Assembly: GCF_009811555.1 (NCBI RefSeq)
Contig: NZ_BLIN01000003.1
Coordinates: 620,001-684,000 of the forward strand
Direction of reading: 5' to 3'
DNA length: 64,000 nucleotides
Origin: Streptomyces caniferus
GTDB taxonomy: Bacteria; Actinomycetota; Actinomycetes; Streptomycetales; Streptomycetaceae
The notes beneath the pieces were generated by a model. That model had not been told where the DNA came from. It searched no databases and was given only the letters and a program-made list of their open reading frames with translations. The position numbers and the translations under genes were made by a program. Of the stretch, positions 54,136 through 62,874 are shown piece after piece. Numbering within the stretch: position 1 is the first letter of the stretch; the number at the start of each line of letters is the position of its first letter.

Positions 54136-55386
54136 ATGCCCGTGCAGAGCACGCCCCGCACCTGGCTGTTGACCAACGCCACCGTACTCGACCCCGAGTC
54201 CGGCGACCTGACCCCCGACCGACGCATCCTCGTCGTGGACGGCACCATCGCCGAGGTGGGGGGCAAGGAAACCACCCACCGCGAGGCCCCCGTCGTCGAT
54301 CTGCGCGGCAGCGTCGTGCTGCCCGGACTGATCGACGCCCATGTACACGTCGCGGCGGCCGAGGGGGACCTCGCGGCGCTGCCGGGGCTCTCCCCGTCGT
54401 ACGCGGCGCTGCACGCGGCCCGTGCCCTGGAAACCATGCTGTACCGGGGCTTCACCACCGTGCGCGACTGCGGGGGTGCCGACTTCGGCATCGCGCAGGC
54501 ACAGCATGCGGGGCTGCTCACCGGATCCCAGCTGCGGTTCGGCGGCAAGGCGCTGTCCCAGACCGGCGGTCACGGCGACGTCCGGCACCGGGGCGACGAC
54601 TCCCCCGATCCGGGCTACTGCTGCCCCGGCTTCGGCCGGGTTTGCGACGGCGTCAGCCAGTGCCGGGCCGCGGCTCGTGACGAGCTCCGCAAGGGGGCCG
54701 ACCACCTGAAGATAGTCATCAGCGGCGGCGTCACCTCACCCACTGACCGCATCGACAGCACGCAGTTCTCCATCGAGGAGATCACCGCGGTCGTCGAGGA
54801 GGCCACCGCCGCCAACCGGTACGTCGCCGCGCACGCCTACACACCGCGCGCCATCGAACGCGGACTGCGCTGCGGCGTCCGGTCGATCGAGCACGGGAAC
54901 TTCCTCGACGACGCCACCTCGCGGCTCTTCAACGAGACCGGTAGCTACCTCGTGCCGACGCTGGTGACGTACTCGGCGCTGGCCGATGTGGAACGCGCCA
55001 AGTCCGGGCCGGGCAACCGGAACGGCAAGGTCTTCGAGGTGCTGGACGCCTCGCTCCAGGGGCTGGAGACCGCGTACCGCAACGGGGTGCAGATCGCCTT
55101 CGGGACCGACCTCCTCGGCGCGATGCAGCGCCACCAGCTCACCGAGTTCCGGCTGCGCGCGGAGGTGGTGAAGCCCCTCGACATCATCCGCTCCGCCACC
55201 TCCGTCGCGGCGCGGCTGCTGCGGGCCGAGGACACCCTCGGCCGGGTGGCCCCCGGAGCCCGTGCAGACCTCCTCGCTGTGGACGGCAACCCAGTGGAGG
55301 ACATCGGGATCCTGACCGCCCCCGAGCAGCACCACCGACTGCTGATGCTCTGCGGAGCGCTTGTCAAGCGTCCCTCGTGGACGTAG
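54136..55386 (+). CDS. Metal-dependent amidohydrolase (prolidase/imidazolonepropionase-like)
   Basis: This 416-residue protein starts at ATG 54136 with AGGAGGG upstream. Amidohydrolase motifs: VVLPGLIDAHVHVAAAEGD (HxH), LKIVISGGVTSPTD (carboxylated-lysine strand), VAAHAYTPRAIERGLRCGVRSIEHGN (metal histidines) and IAFGTDLLGAMQRHQLTEF (catalytic Asp). It belongs to the group that includes bacterial Xaa-Pro dipeptidases and imidazolonepropionases. An extra Cys-rich stretch (PGYCCPGFGRVCDGVSQCR) sits mid-protein. In the biosynthetic region it may process or detoxify a peptide-bond or lactam intermediate (inference). The SAM-binding protein gene begins 32 bp later. Confidence 0.87.
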   Translation: MPVQSTPRTWLLTNATVLDPESGDLTPDRRILVVDGTIAEVGGKETTHREAPVVDLRGSVVLPGLIDAHVHVAAAEGDLAALPGLSPSYAALHAARALETMLYRGFTTVRDCGGADFGIAQAQHAGLLTGSQLRFGGKALSQTGGHGDVRHRGDDSPDPGYCCPGFGRVCDGVSQCRAAARDELRKGADHLKIVISGGVTSPTDRIDSTQFSIEEITAVVEEATAANRYVAAHAYTPRAIERGLRCGVRSIEHGNFLDDATSRLFNETGSYLVPTLVTYSALADVERAKSGPGNRNGKVFEVLDASLQGLETAYRNGVQIAFGTDLLGAMQRHQLTEFRLRAEVVKPLDIIRSATSVAARLLRAEDTLGRVAPGARADLLAVDGNPVEDIGILTAPEQHHRLLMLCGALVKRPSWT

Positions 55387-55418
55387 CGGTTCCCACGCCT
55401 GTCAAGAAGAACCAGCTC

Positions 55419-56168
55419 ATGCCAAGGGAGAACAGATTGCGTACCGGCGAACTTCGCACCCAACCTGCAGGCGAGACAGCGAGCAGCGAGGAGTTCTACA
55501 GCGCAAGAGGAGCCGCCGCGATCATGCGGGCGGCCCACTTCCCCGACGAAGTCCTGTTCTTCCTGCAGATGGAGAGCCTGGTCACGCTCGGCGCCGCCGC
55601 CCGGTACGGCTGTGATGCCCTGGTGGAGTTCGGCTGTTACGACGGCCGGGCGCTGGAGGTCGCCCGCGCCGCGGGCGTCGGCTACTTAGGGGTCGACGTC
55701 AACGGGCGCGCCATCGCCGCTCTGCGGCGGCGGATCAACGACGAAGCCCTGGAGGGGAAGGCCGAAACCCTGATCGGCAACGTCCTCAAGCCGGAGACCT
55801 GGTCGCACCAGCTGTCGGGCCCCCATCCCCTCTACCTCCTGCCGTTCAACCTGATCGGCAACTTCCCGGAGCCTGAGCAGGTGCTGCACAGTGTGCGGTC
55901 GGTGGGTGGTACGGCGGTGATCTCCGTGTTCAACGAAGCCCCCTGGACCACCGAGGTGCGCCGGGAGTACTACGCGGCCTGCGGTATCGAGATGCTGGAG
56001 CAGGACGAGGGTTCGCACGGCGGGGTGCTGTTCCGCGGCGCCGACGGGTTCCGGTCCCAGTCCTTCAGCACCGACGGCATGTCCGCGCTCCTGCGGGCCT
56101 GTGGGGCCCGGGTACTGGAGGAGACGGCCAACCGGTACGGGCGTTGCCTCACCGTGCGCTTCCCGTGA
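55419..56168 (+). CDS. Class I SAM-binding methyltransferase-like protein, copy 1
   Basis: This 249-residue protein is taken to start at ATG 55419; GTG 55377, inside the preceding gene, is an alternative. Motif I (LVEFGCYDGRALEVARAAGVGYLGVDVNGRAI) shows the SAM-binding GxxxG loop and acidic ribose-binding residue. The motif IV region reads LLPFNLIGNFPEPEQVL instead of an N/DPPY. It is a close paralogue of the protein at 62875-63606, sharing IMRAAHFPD, FLQMESLV, CYDGRALEVAR, YLGVDVNGRAI and GGVLFRGADGF. It sits directly before metK and the MTA-salvage genes. That context suggests a SAM-consuming step releasing MTA rather than a plain methyl transfer (inference). Confidence 0.8.
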   Translation: MPRENRLRTGELRTQPAGETASSEEFYSARGAAAIMRAAHFPDEVLFFLQMESLVTLGAAARYGCDALVEFGCYDGRALEVARAAGVGYLGVDVNGRAIAALRRRINDEALEGKAETLIGNVLKPETWSHQLSGPHPLYLLPFNLIGNFPEPEQVLHSVRSVGGTAVISVFNEAPWTTEVRREYYAACGIEMLEQDEGSHGGVLFRGADGFRSQSFSTDGMSALLRACGARVLEETANRYGRCLTVRFP

Positions 56169-56237
56169 ACACGCCTGCCGCTTTCCCCTGCGCCGGTTCG
56201 CTCAGCGTCTTCCCGTTGTCACGCTTTTGGAGAACCC

Positions 56238-57479
56238 ATGACTCGCCGTCTGTTCACGTCGGAATCGGTGACCGAAGGTCACCCGGACAAGATCGCTGAC
56301 CAGATCAGCGACACCGTGCTGGACGCACTGCTGAAGGAGGACCCGGCCTCCCGGGTCGCGGTGGAGACGCTGATCACCACCGGCATGGTGCACGTGGCCG
56401 GGGAGGTCTCCACCACGGCGTACGCCGACATCGCGGCGTTGGTGCGCGAGAAGGTCCTGGAGATCGGTTACGACAGCTCCGCGAAGGGCTTCGACGGCGC
56501 GTCCTGCGGCATCTCGGTGTCCCTCGGCGCCCAGTCCACGGACATCGCCCAAGGGGTTGACTCCTCGTACGAGGTCCGGGGCGCGGCGTCGGCCGCGGGC
56601 GTCGGGAACGATGCACTGGACCAGCAGGGAGCGGGCGACCAGGGCCTGATGTTCGGCTACGCCTGTGACGAGACGCCGGAACTCATGCCGCTGCCCATCA
56701 CGTTGGCGCACCGGCTGTCCCGCCGGCTGGCGCAGGTGCGCAAGGACGGGACGCTGCCCTACCTGCGACCGGACGGCAAGACGCAGGTCACCATCGAGTA
56801 CGACGGTGACCGGCCGGTGCGGCTGGACACCGTCGTCGTCTCCTCCCAGCACGCGCCGGAGGTGGGCCAGGACGCCCTCGCCGAGGACGTGCTCCTGTCG
56901 GTCGTCCGGCCCGAGCTGACCACTCTGCGGGACCAAGGCGTCGAGTGGGACACCGAGGGCCACCGGCTGCTCGTCAATCCCACCGGGAGGTTCGAGATCG
57001 GCGGTCCCATGGGAGACGCCGGACTGACCGGCCGGAAGATCATCATCGATACCTATGGCGGAATGGCCCGGCACGGCGGCGGTGCCTTCTCCGGCAAGGA
57101 CCCGTCCAAGGTGGACCGCAGCGCCGCGTACGCGATGCGCTGGGTCGCCAAGAACGTAGTGGCCGCGGGGCTTGCGACGCGCTGTGAGGTCCAGGTCGCC
57201 TACGCCATCGGGAAGGCCGAGCCGGTCGGGCTGTTCGTCGAGACCTTCGGCACCGAGAAGTTCGGCGCGGACCGGATCGCGCGAGCCGTCGGCGAGGTCT
57301 TCGACCTGCGGCCGGCCGCCATCATCCGGGACCTGGACCTGCTGCGTCCGATCTACGCGCAGACCGCCGCGTACGGCCATTTCGGCCGCGACCTGCCGGA
57401 CTTCACCTGGGAGCGCACCGACCGCGTCGAGGCACTGCGGCGGGCCGTAGGGGCCCAGGCCGGGGAGGGGAACGCGTGA
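56238..57479 (+). CDS. metK: S-adenosylmethionine synthetase (cluster-specific copy)
   Basis: This 413-residue enzyme starts at ATG 56238 after TTGGAG. MetK signatures are complete: [20 protein letters not shown] at the N-terminus, the ATP-site [16 protein letters not shown], and the P-loop-like [19 protein letters not shown]. It makes SAM from methionine and ATP. Streptomyces already have one essential metK elsewhere, usually near the bldD/pyr region (general knowledge). A second copy here points to heavy local SAM demand. Its stop overlaps the start of the MtnA-Apt gene (GTGA), so the two are translated together. Confidence 0.95.
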   Translation: MTRRLFTSESVTEGHPDKIADQISDTVLDALLKEDPASRVAVETLITTGMVHVAGEVSTTAYADIAALVREKVLEIGYDSSAKGFDGASCGISVSLGAQSTDIAQGVDSSYEVRGAASAAGVGNDALDQQGAGDQGLMFGYACDETPELMPLPITLAHRLSRRLAQVRKDGTLPYLRPDGKTQVTIEYDGDRPVRLDTVVVSSQHAPEVGQDALAEDVLLSVVRPELTTLRDQGVEWDTEGHRLLVNPTGRFEIGGPMGDAGLTGRKIIIDTYGGMARHGGGAFSGKDPSKVDRSAAYAMRWVAKNVVAAGLATRCEVQVAYAIGKAEPVGLFVETFGTEKFGADRIARAVGEVFDLRPAAIIRDLDLLRPIYAQTAAYGHFGRDLPDFTWERTDRVEALRRAVGAQAGEGNA

Positions 57480-59041
57480 AGACCTCACTGCACTGGGACG
57501 GCGAGGCGATCGTCGCCGTCGATCAGCGCGTACTGCCGCGCGAGTACCGTCTGTTGCGCATCACGTCGGTAGCCGAACTCATCGGCGCCATCCAGTCCCT
57601 GGCCATCCGGGGAGCGCCGGCGATCGGCCTCGCCGGTGCGCTGGGCGTGGCCTTATCCGCGCACCTTCACCGAGCTGCGGGTGAGACCGGCGCGGCAGCG
57701 GTGGAGGCCGACGCGGCGCGCCTGGCGCAGGCGCGCCCGACGGCGGTGAACCTCGCGTGGGGCGTCCGGCGGGCCCTCGGCCGGCTCGCCGAGGGGCCCG
57801 AGGCCGTACTGGCCGAGGCGACGGCGATGTTGGCGGAGGATGCCGCGGTCAACGGCGCGGCGGCCCGGCGGGCGGCGGATCTGGTGCGGTCGCTCACCCC
57901 CGACCGCCCGTTGCGCCTGCTCACCCACTGCAACACCGGCCGGCTCGCCACCGCCGCCGTGGGAACGGCACTCGGCACCATCCTCGAACTGGCCGAACGC
58001 GGCTGTGTGGCGGAGGTCCTGGTCGACGAGACCCGTCCGCTACTCCAAGGGGCCCGGCTGACGGCCTGGGAGCTGGGCGAGGCCGCGGTCCCCTACCGGA
58101 TATGCGTCGATTCCGCCGCGGCGGCCGCCATGGCCCAGGGGCTGGTGGACTGCGTCCTGGTGGGGGCGGACCGGATCGCGGACAACGGCGACACGGCGAA
58201 CAAGATCGGCACCTATACCCTCGCCGTCGCCGCCGCGCACCACGGCATTCCCTTCCTCGTCGTCGCGCCCGAGTCGACCTGGGACCGCACGCTGCCCGAC
58301 GGATCCGGGATCGTCATCGAGGAACGCGATCCCGCGGAGGTCACCCACTACGCGGGGACGGCCGCGGCGCCCGTCGACGCGGGCGTCTACAACCCGGCGT
58401 TCGACGTCACTCCCGCCCGTCTGATCACAGCGATCGTGTCGGAGCGGCGGACGGTGTCCGGCGGACGTGCGGCGGAACGCGGCACGTCGGCCGACACCGT
58501 GGTCGACGCGTCGCCGTCAGACCGGATCGCGGCCCTGCTGACCTCGTTCCCGGACTGCCCGGAGCCGGGGGTCGTCTTCCGCGACCTCGCCGGGGTGTAT
58601 GCCGAGCCGGGGCTGCTGGCCCAGCTCGCCGGTCACGTCACGCGGCACCTCGGCGCCGGCTTCGACCGGATCCTCGCGGTGGAGTCCCGTGGGTTCGTGC
58701 TCGGCTCGGCGCTGGCCGTCCTCGCGGGCGTCCCGCTCACGCTGGCCCGTAAGCCGGGGAAGCTGCCCGGCCCGGTGTATGAGGCCGCCTACGACCTGGA
58801 GTACGGCTCCGACCGGCTGGAGCTGCAGAAGGGGGCGATCGCGCCCGGCGAGCGGGTGCTGTGCGTCGATGACGTGCTGGCCACCGGGGGCACCCTGTCC
58901 GCCGCGGCTGCCCTGGTGGAGGCCGGCGGTGCGGAAGTCGCGGGGCTGGCCGTGGTCGTGGCGCTGGCCGGGCTCGGCGGTCGCGAGCGGCTCTCCGGAC
59001 ACCCGCTGCTCGCGCTCCACGAAGTAACCGACGCGAAGTGA
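57476..59041 (+). CDS. mtnA-apt: Fusion: methylthioribose-1-phosphate isomerase (MtnA) + adenine phosphoribosyltransferase (Apt)
   Basis: One 521-residue reading frame holds two complete enzymes. Residues 1 to about 335 are Mtn[37 protein letters not shown] with the catalytic Cys152, and [20 protein letters not shown] with the catalytic Asp232. After a linker of some 15 residues ([15 protein letters not shown]), residues 349-521 are Apt. These contain [60 protein letters not shown] and the PRPP loop [13 protein letters not shown] (461-473). MtnP splits MTA into exactly the two substrates of this protein: methylthioribose-1-phosphate for MtnA and adenine for Apt. No frameshift joins them: codon character is continuous through the linker. 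The GTG start overlaps the metK stop. Confidence 0.93.
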   Translation: MKTSLHWDGEAIVAVDQRVLPREYRLLRITSVAELIGAIQSLAIRGAPAIGLAGALGVALSAHLHRAAGETGAAAVEADAARLAQARPTAVNLAWGVRRALGRLAEGPEAVLAEATAMLAEDAAVNGAAARRAADLVRSLTPDRPLRLLTHCNTGRLATAAVGTALGTILELAERGCVAEVLVDETRPLLQGARLTAWELGEAAVPYRICVDSAAAAAMAQGLVDCVLVGADRIADNGDTANKIGTYTLAVAAAHHGIPFLVVAPESTWDRTLPDGSGIVIEERDPAEVTHYAGTAAAPVDAGVYNPAFDVTPARLITAIVSERRTVSGGRAAERGTSADTVVDASPSDRIAALLTSFPDCPEPGVVFRDLAGVYAEPGLLAQLAGHVTRHLGAGFDRILAVESRGFVLGSALAVLAGVPLTLARKPGKLPGPVYEAAYDLEYGSDRLELQKGAIAPGERVLCVDDVLATGGTLSAAAALVEAGGAEVAGLAVVVALAGLGGRERLSGHPLLALHEVTDAK

Positions 59042-59090
59042 CCGACGCACCACACGGACCCATTGACGCAAACGACGACAAGGAACAGGC

Positions 59091-59903
59091 ATGACGGGCC
59101 AGACACAGCAGGCCGAGATCGGCGTCATCGGAGGCAGCGGCTTCTACGAGCTGCTCACCGATGCCCGGCACGTGGACGTCGACACGCCCTACGGCGCCCC
59201 GTCGCACGCCCCGGCGACGGGCGTCGTCGGCGGCCGGAGGGTCGCCTTCCTGCCCCGGCACGGTGCGGGACACCGCTTCCCACCGCACATGATCAACTAC
59301 CGGGCGAACCTGTGGGCGCTGCGTTCCCTGGGAGTGCGCCAGGTTCTGGCCCCCTGCGCGGTCGGCTCCCTCCGCCCGGACCTCGGTCCGGGCCGCATCG
59401 TGCTGCCTGACCAGGTCGTGGACCGCACCAGCGGACGGGTGCAGACGTACTACGACACGGGGGCGGTGCACGTGCCGTTCGCGGACCCGTACTGCCAGGA
59501 GGGCCGGCAATCGGTGCTCAAGGCGGCCTCCTCCGCCGGGACCGAGGCGCACGACGGCGGAACGATGGTGGTGGTGGAGGGCCCACGGTTCTCGTCCCGT
59601 GCCGAGTCGCAGTGGTACGCCCGGGCGGGCTGGTCGCTGGTCAACATGACTGGTCAGCCGGAGGCAGCACTGGCCCGCGAAATCGGGCTCTGCTATACCG
59701 CCGTGGCGCTGGTGACCGATCACGACGCGGGCATCGAGTCGGGTGAGGGTGTCGACCAGGAGAGTGTCTTCGAGGTGTTCCAGGAGAACATCGAGCGCTT
59801 GCGGTCCGTCATTCTCGGGGCGGTCGAGCTGCTCCCTGAGCAGCGCACCTGCCGATGCGCCACGGCCCTGGACGGGCTGCCGCTGCCTTTCGAACTCCCC
59901 TGA
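59091..59903 (+). CDS. mtnP: S-methyl-5'-thioadenosine phosphorylase
   Basis: This 270-residue PNP-superfamily enzyme starts at ATG 59091. [52 protein letters not shown], the phosphate/purine segment [16 protein letters not shown], and [19 protein letters not shown] are diagnostic, with [12 protein letters not shown] near the C-terminus. It cleaves MTA with phosphate to adenine and 5-methylthioribose-1-phosphate. Because this route makes MTR-1-P directly, no MtnN nucleosidase or MtnK kinase is needed, and none is present. It lies 49 bp after the MtnA-Apt gene. Confidence 0.94.
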   Translation: MTGQTQQAEIGVIGGSGFYELLTDARHVDVDTPYGAPSHAPATGVVGGRRVAFLPRHGAGHRFPPHMINYRANLWALRSLGVRQVLAPCAVGSLRPDLGPGRIVLPDQVVDRTSGRVQTYYDTGAVHVPFADPYCQEGRQSVLKAASSAGTEAHDGGTMVVVEGPRFSSRAESQWYARAGWSLVNMTGQPEAALAREIGLCYTAVALVTDHDAGIESGEGVDQESVFEVFQENIERLRSVILGAVELLPEQRTCRCATALDGLPLPFELP

Positions 59904-59962
59904 CCCGCACCCCACTTGCACCGGATGCCGCCCTCCGCTCACTGCCTTTCGCTGGAGTCCTC

Positions 59963-60559
59963 ATGACGCTGCTGACCACCTGGCCGGAGTCCGGCCCGCA
60001 GACCGTCGTCCGCCGTACCGCCGACCCCGCCGAGATCGCCGCCGCCCTCGCCCCACTCGGGGTGCGCTACGAGCAGTGGCCGGTCCGTGCCGACGTTCCG
60101 GCGGACGCCGGCGGTGACACCGTCTTGACCGCCTACCGCACGGAGATCGACCGGCTGAACTCAGAGGAGGGCTTCTCCAGCGTCGACGTCGTCGCCCTGC
60201 ACCCCGGTGACGCCCCGGACTGGCCGCAGCGGGCCCGTGCCGCCCGGGAGAAGTTCCTCACCGAGCACACCCACGATGACGACGACGAAGTGCGCTTCTT
60301 CGTCTCGGGGGCGGGCATCTTCTATCTGCACGTGGCGGGCGAAGTGCACGCCGTGTATTGCGAGAAGGGCGATCTGCTGGGCGTCCCCAAGGGGACGACG
60401 CACTGGTTCGACATGGGCACCGAACCGTCCTTCACCGCGATCCGCTTCTTCCACGAGGAGGACGGCTGGATCGGCAACTTCACCGGCTCCGGCATCGCCT
60501 CCCGCTTCCCCGGCTTCGACGACATCCACGCCGGCCATGTCCAGGCGCAGACCGCATGA
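59963..60559 (+). CDS. mtnD: Acireductone dioxygenase
   Basis: This 198-residue cupin starts at ATG 59963 with TGGAG upstream. The metal ligands are the cupin HxH...E set in [19 protein letters not shown] and the later histidine in [12 protein letters not shown], followed by [14 protein letters not shown]. It oxidises the acireductone 1,2-dihydroxy-3-keto-5-methylthiopentene with O2. The iron form gives 2-keto-4-methylthiobutyrate and formate, whereas the nickel form is off-pathway. Its stop overlaps the mtnC start by 4 bp (ATGA). Confidence 0.95.
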   Translation: MTLLTTWPESGPQTVVRRTADPAEIAAALAPLGVRYEQWPVRADVPADAGGDTVLTAYRTEIDRLNSEEGFSSVDVVALHPGDAPDWPQRARAAREKFLTEHTHDDDDEVRFFVSGAGIFYLHVAGEVHAVYCEKGDLLGVPKGTTHWFDMGTEPSFTAIRFFHEEDGWIGNFTGSGIASRFPGFDDIHAGHVQAQTA

Positions 60560-61311
60560 GCGTCGAGTTCGAAGCCGACGCCGTGGTGCTGGACATCGAG
60601 GGCACCACGAGCGCCACCGGATTCGTGACGGAGGTGCTGTACCCGTACTCGCGGGAGCGGTTGGGCCGGCTGCTCGTCGAGCGGGGCGACGAGTCGGACG
60701 TGCGCCGTGCGACGGACCAGGTGCGCGAACTGCTCGGTGAACCGGAGGCGGACGCGGCGCGCGTCGAGCAGGCGCTGACGGGCTGGTTGGACGAGGACCG
60801 CAAGGCCACACCGCTCAAGACCCTGCAAGGCATCCTGTGGTCGGAGGGTTTCGCCCGTGGCGAGTTGGTCTCGCACTTCTATGACGACGTGGTGCCGGTC
60901 CTCCGCCGCTGGCGGGCCGCGGGTCTGCGCCAGTACGTGTACTCGTCGGGTTCGGTGGCGGCCCAGCGCGCCTGGTTCGCGCACAGCCCGAACGGAGACC
61001 TGCTCCCGCTGATGGACGGGTTCTTCGACACCGAGAACGCCGGTCCCAAGCAGTCCGCCGACGCGTACCGGACGATCACCGCGGCGATCGCGATCCGGCC
61101 CGGCCGGACCCTGTTCCTGTCCGACCGGCCGGCCGAACTGGACGCCGCCCGTACCGCGGGCTGGTACACGGCCGGCGTCCGGCGGCCGGGGGAGCCCTAC
61201 TACGACCACGGCACCGGTGGCCATCCCGAAGTCCGGTCGTTCGACCACATCACGGTCGGCAGCTCAGTCGGCCAGGCCCGGCCGCTGCCGGAAACGTCCC
61301 GAGGAAGGTGA
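60556..61311 (+). CDS. mtnC: Enolase-phosphatase E1
   Basis: This 251-residue HAD-superfamily enzyme starts at ATG 60556. The N-terminal motif is [20 protein letters not shown] (nucleophile Asp in DIEGT). [18 protein letters not shown] carries HAD motif [22 protein letters not shown] and [19 protein letters not shown] carry motifs III and IV; the Arg in SDRPAEL replaces the more usual Asn/Val. It enolises and dephosphorylates the MtnB product, giving the acireductone used by MtnD. It overlaps mtnD by 4 bp and ends at the mtnB start region. Confidence 0.94.
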   Translation: MSVEFEADAVVLDIEGTTSATGFVTEVLYPYSRERLGRLLVERGDESDVRRATDQVRELLGEPEADAARVEQALTGWLDEDRKATPLKTLQGILWSEGFARGELVSHFYDDVVPVLRRWRAAGLRQYVYSSGSVAAQRAWFAHSPNGDLLPLMDGFFDTENAGPKQSADAYRTITAAIAIRPGRTLFLSDRPAELDAARTAGWYTAGVRRPGEPYYDHGTGGHPEVRSFDHITVGSSVGQARPLPETSRGR

Positions 61312-61319
61312 AGAGCGCA

Positions 61320-61979
61320 GTGACCGCAAAACGAGCCGGAACCCCCCACAATCTCAGCCTGGAGCAGGCCGGAGCCGTGCTCGCCGAAGAGGCCGCCCGC
61401 TTCGCGTCGTTCGGCTGGATGCGCGGGACGTCGGGCAACCTGTCCCTCGTCGTCGACCGCGAGCCGATGCGCCTCGCGGTCACCGCCAGCGGCCTGGACA
61501 AGGGCGAACTGACCGCTGCGGACGTGGTGCTGGTGGACCAAGCCGGCGCCGCGGTCGGCGCTGGTCGGCCCTCCGCCGAAGCCGCGTTACATGCCCGGGT
61601 GGCTCGGGTCACCGGTGCCGGTGCCATCGTCCACGTCCACACCCTGGCCTCGGTCGCCGTTGGGCGGCTGCGGCCCGGGGGGATCGTCTTCCGCAACCTG
61701 GAGATGCTGAAGGGCATCGGCCGCTCGGCGCACGACGAGGAGGTCGTCCTCCCGGTCATCGAGAACAGCCAGGACATGACTGTGCTCGGCGACCGGTGGG
61801 AGGCCGCCCACGACCCCGGCGTGCCGGCCGTCCTCGTCGCGGGGCACGGGTTGTACGTGTGGGGTGCCGACGCCCGCGCGGCACGTCACCACACGGAAAC
61901 CGTGGAGTGGCTGCTGGAACTCGAACTGACCGGGTACCAGGGCGCTGCTCCGCATCCGGGAAGCACTGCGGCGCGGTGA
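61320..61979 (+). CDS. mtnB: Methylthioribulose-1-phosphate dehydratase
   Basis: This roughly 219-residue class II aldolase-fold enzyme is taken to start at GTG 61320. The GTG at 61308 overlaps the mtnC stop but leaves no space for the GAGGAAG ribosome site. Zinc-site motifs: GRPSAEAALHARV (Glu base), IVHVHTLASVAVG (HxH) and AARHHTETVEWLLE (third His), with FGWMRGTSGNLSLVV at the substrate phosphate loop. It dehydrates 5-methylthioribulose-1-phosphate to the diketone used by MtnC. It is the last mtn gene of the block. Confidence 0.94.
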   Translation: MTAKRAGTPHNLSLEQAGAVLAEEAARFASFGWMRGTSGNLSLVVDREPMRLAVTASGLDKGELTAADVVLVDQAGAAVGAGRPSAEAALHARVARVTGAGAIVHVHTLASVAVGRLRPGGIVFRNLEMLKGIGRSAHDEEVVLPVIENSQDMTVLGDRWEAAHDPGVPAVLVAGHGLYVWGADARAARHHTETVEWLLELELTGYQGAAPHPGSTAAR

Positions 61980-62051
61980 CCGCCGCCGGTCCGGCGCCGG
62001 TTCCGCAGCGGCCGCCCGTTGCCGTCGTACCGGAGCGGGTTTCACCAGGGC

Positions 62052-62096
62052 GGGCTCCACTGGAGAGGTGCGGCCGGAGAGGGCTCCACCGGAGAG
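62052..62096. repeat. Short direct repeat upstream of the stress-protein gene
   Basis: GGGCTCCACTGGAGAG (62052-62067) recurs as GGGCTCCACCGGAGAG (62081-62096), 15 of 16 identical, 29 bp apart. Each copy can also fold on itself (CTCCA-N-TGGAG). It could be a local duplication or a binding site. Confidence 0.5.
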
Positions 62097-62132
62097 TTTT
62101 GCGCGAAAGGCTTCCGCGAGGAGGACGAGATC

Positions 62133-62651
62133 GTGGCATGGACAACCGGTACCCGGCGGTTCGTGGTCGGGGTGAGCGGTTCGCTGGGCAGTCTCGCGGC
62201 GCTCCACCGCGCGGTGGGCGAGGTCCGGCACGGCGGCGCCGAACTGCTGGTGGTCCTGGCTTGGGAAGCACCCGGTGGCGCCCCTGCCTGCCATCGCGCG
62301 CCCTGCCCGCCGCTCCTCGCCGCCGTCCACCGGAGGGCGGAGGAACGGCTCCGCGCCGCCTTGGACGCGGCCTTCGTGGGCGACCTGGTCCCGTACCGCG
62401 CCACAACGGTGCGGGGCCCGGCGGGCGAGGTACTGGTGGCCGCCGCCGACCATCCGGGTGACGTCCTGGTGGTCGGCGTGGCCCGGGGCGGACGCTGGCG
62501 CCGGTTGGTGTGGCCGTCGGTGGCGCGCTACTGCGTGTCCCACGCCACCTGCCCGGTGTTGACCGTGCCGCCCTCGCCGCTCCAACACGACCTCTCGGTG
62601 CTGCGCCGCCGCATCGCCATGCGACTTCCCCTTCCGCGAATCGGCCGCTGA
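62133..62651 (+). CDS. Universal stress protein family member
   Basis: This 172-residue protein starts at GTG 62133, placed by GAGGAGGACGAG. The UspA-like fold is indicated by FVVGVSGSLGSLAALHRAVGE at the first strand, LLVVLAWEAPGG, and the ATP-loop region VLVVGVARGGRWRRLVWPSV followed by HATCPVLTVPP. The usual G-x2-G-x9-G-S/T nucleotide loop is modified (GVARGGRWRRLVWPSVARYC), so ATP binding is uncertain. It follows mtnB in the same direction. A link to the pathway is not evident. Confidence 0.75.
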   Translation: MAWTTGTRRFVVGVSGSLGSLAALHRAVGEVRHGGAELLVVLAWEAPGGAPACHRAPCPPLLAAVHRRAEERLRAALDAAFVGDLVPYRATTVRGPAGEVLVAAADHPGDVLVVGVARGGRWRRLVWPSVARYCVSHATCPVLTVPPSPLQHDLSVLRRRIAMRLPLPRIGR

Positions 62652-62712
62652 CACCGGTCAGCCATCCGAACAGGCCGCGCGAAATGGCCCATGACAAGCA
62701 TCACATCACTGA

Positions 62713-62738
62713 ATGCGATATCGCTGTTACAGTCGCAT
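62713..62738. promoter_or_regulatory. Inverted repeats in the AT-richer gap before the second SAM-binding gene
   Basis: GCGATATCGC (62715-62724) is a perfect 10-bp palindrome, and ATGCGA (62713-62718) with TCGCAT (62733-62738) forms a second inverted repeat. They lie in a 223-bp gap with clearly lower GC than the rest of the region. The gap also has a possible -10 TATAAAT at 62817-62823. A new transcript may start here. Confidence 0.45.
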
Positions 62739-62874
62739 GCCGATGATGGGGCTGCTGCATCCGGATGGTTTTACAGGTCACTCTTCCGTCGCCAGAAGCA
62801 GAAAACTGAACGACCGTATAAATAGCGTCGCGAGGGAACGGCTGCCCGTATCCCCCTACCTTCCTGGAGGACTG

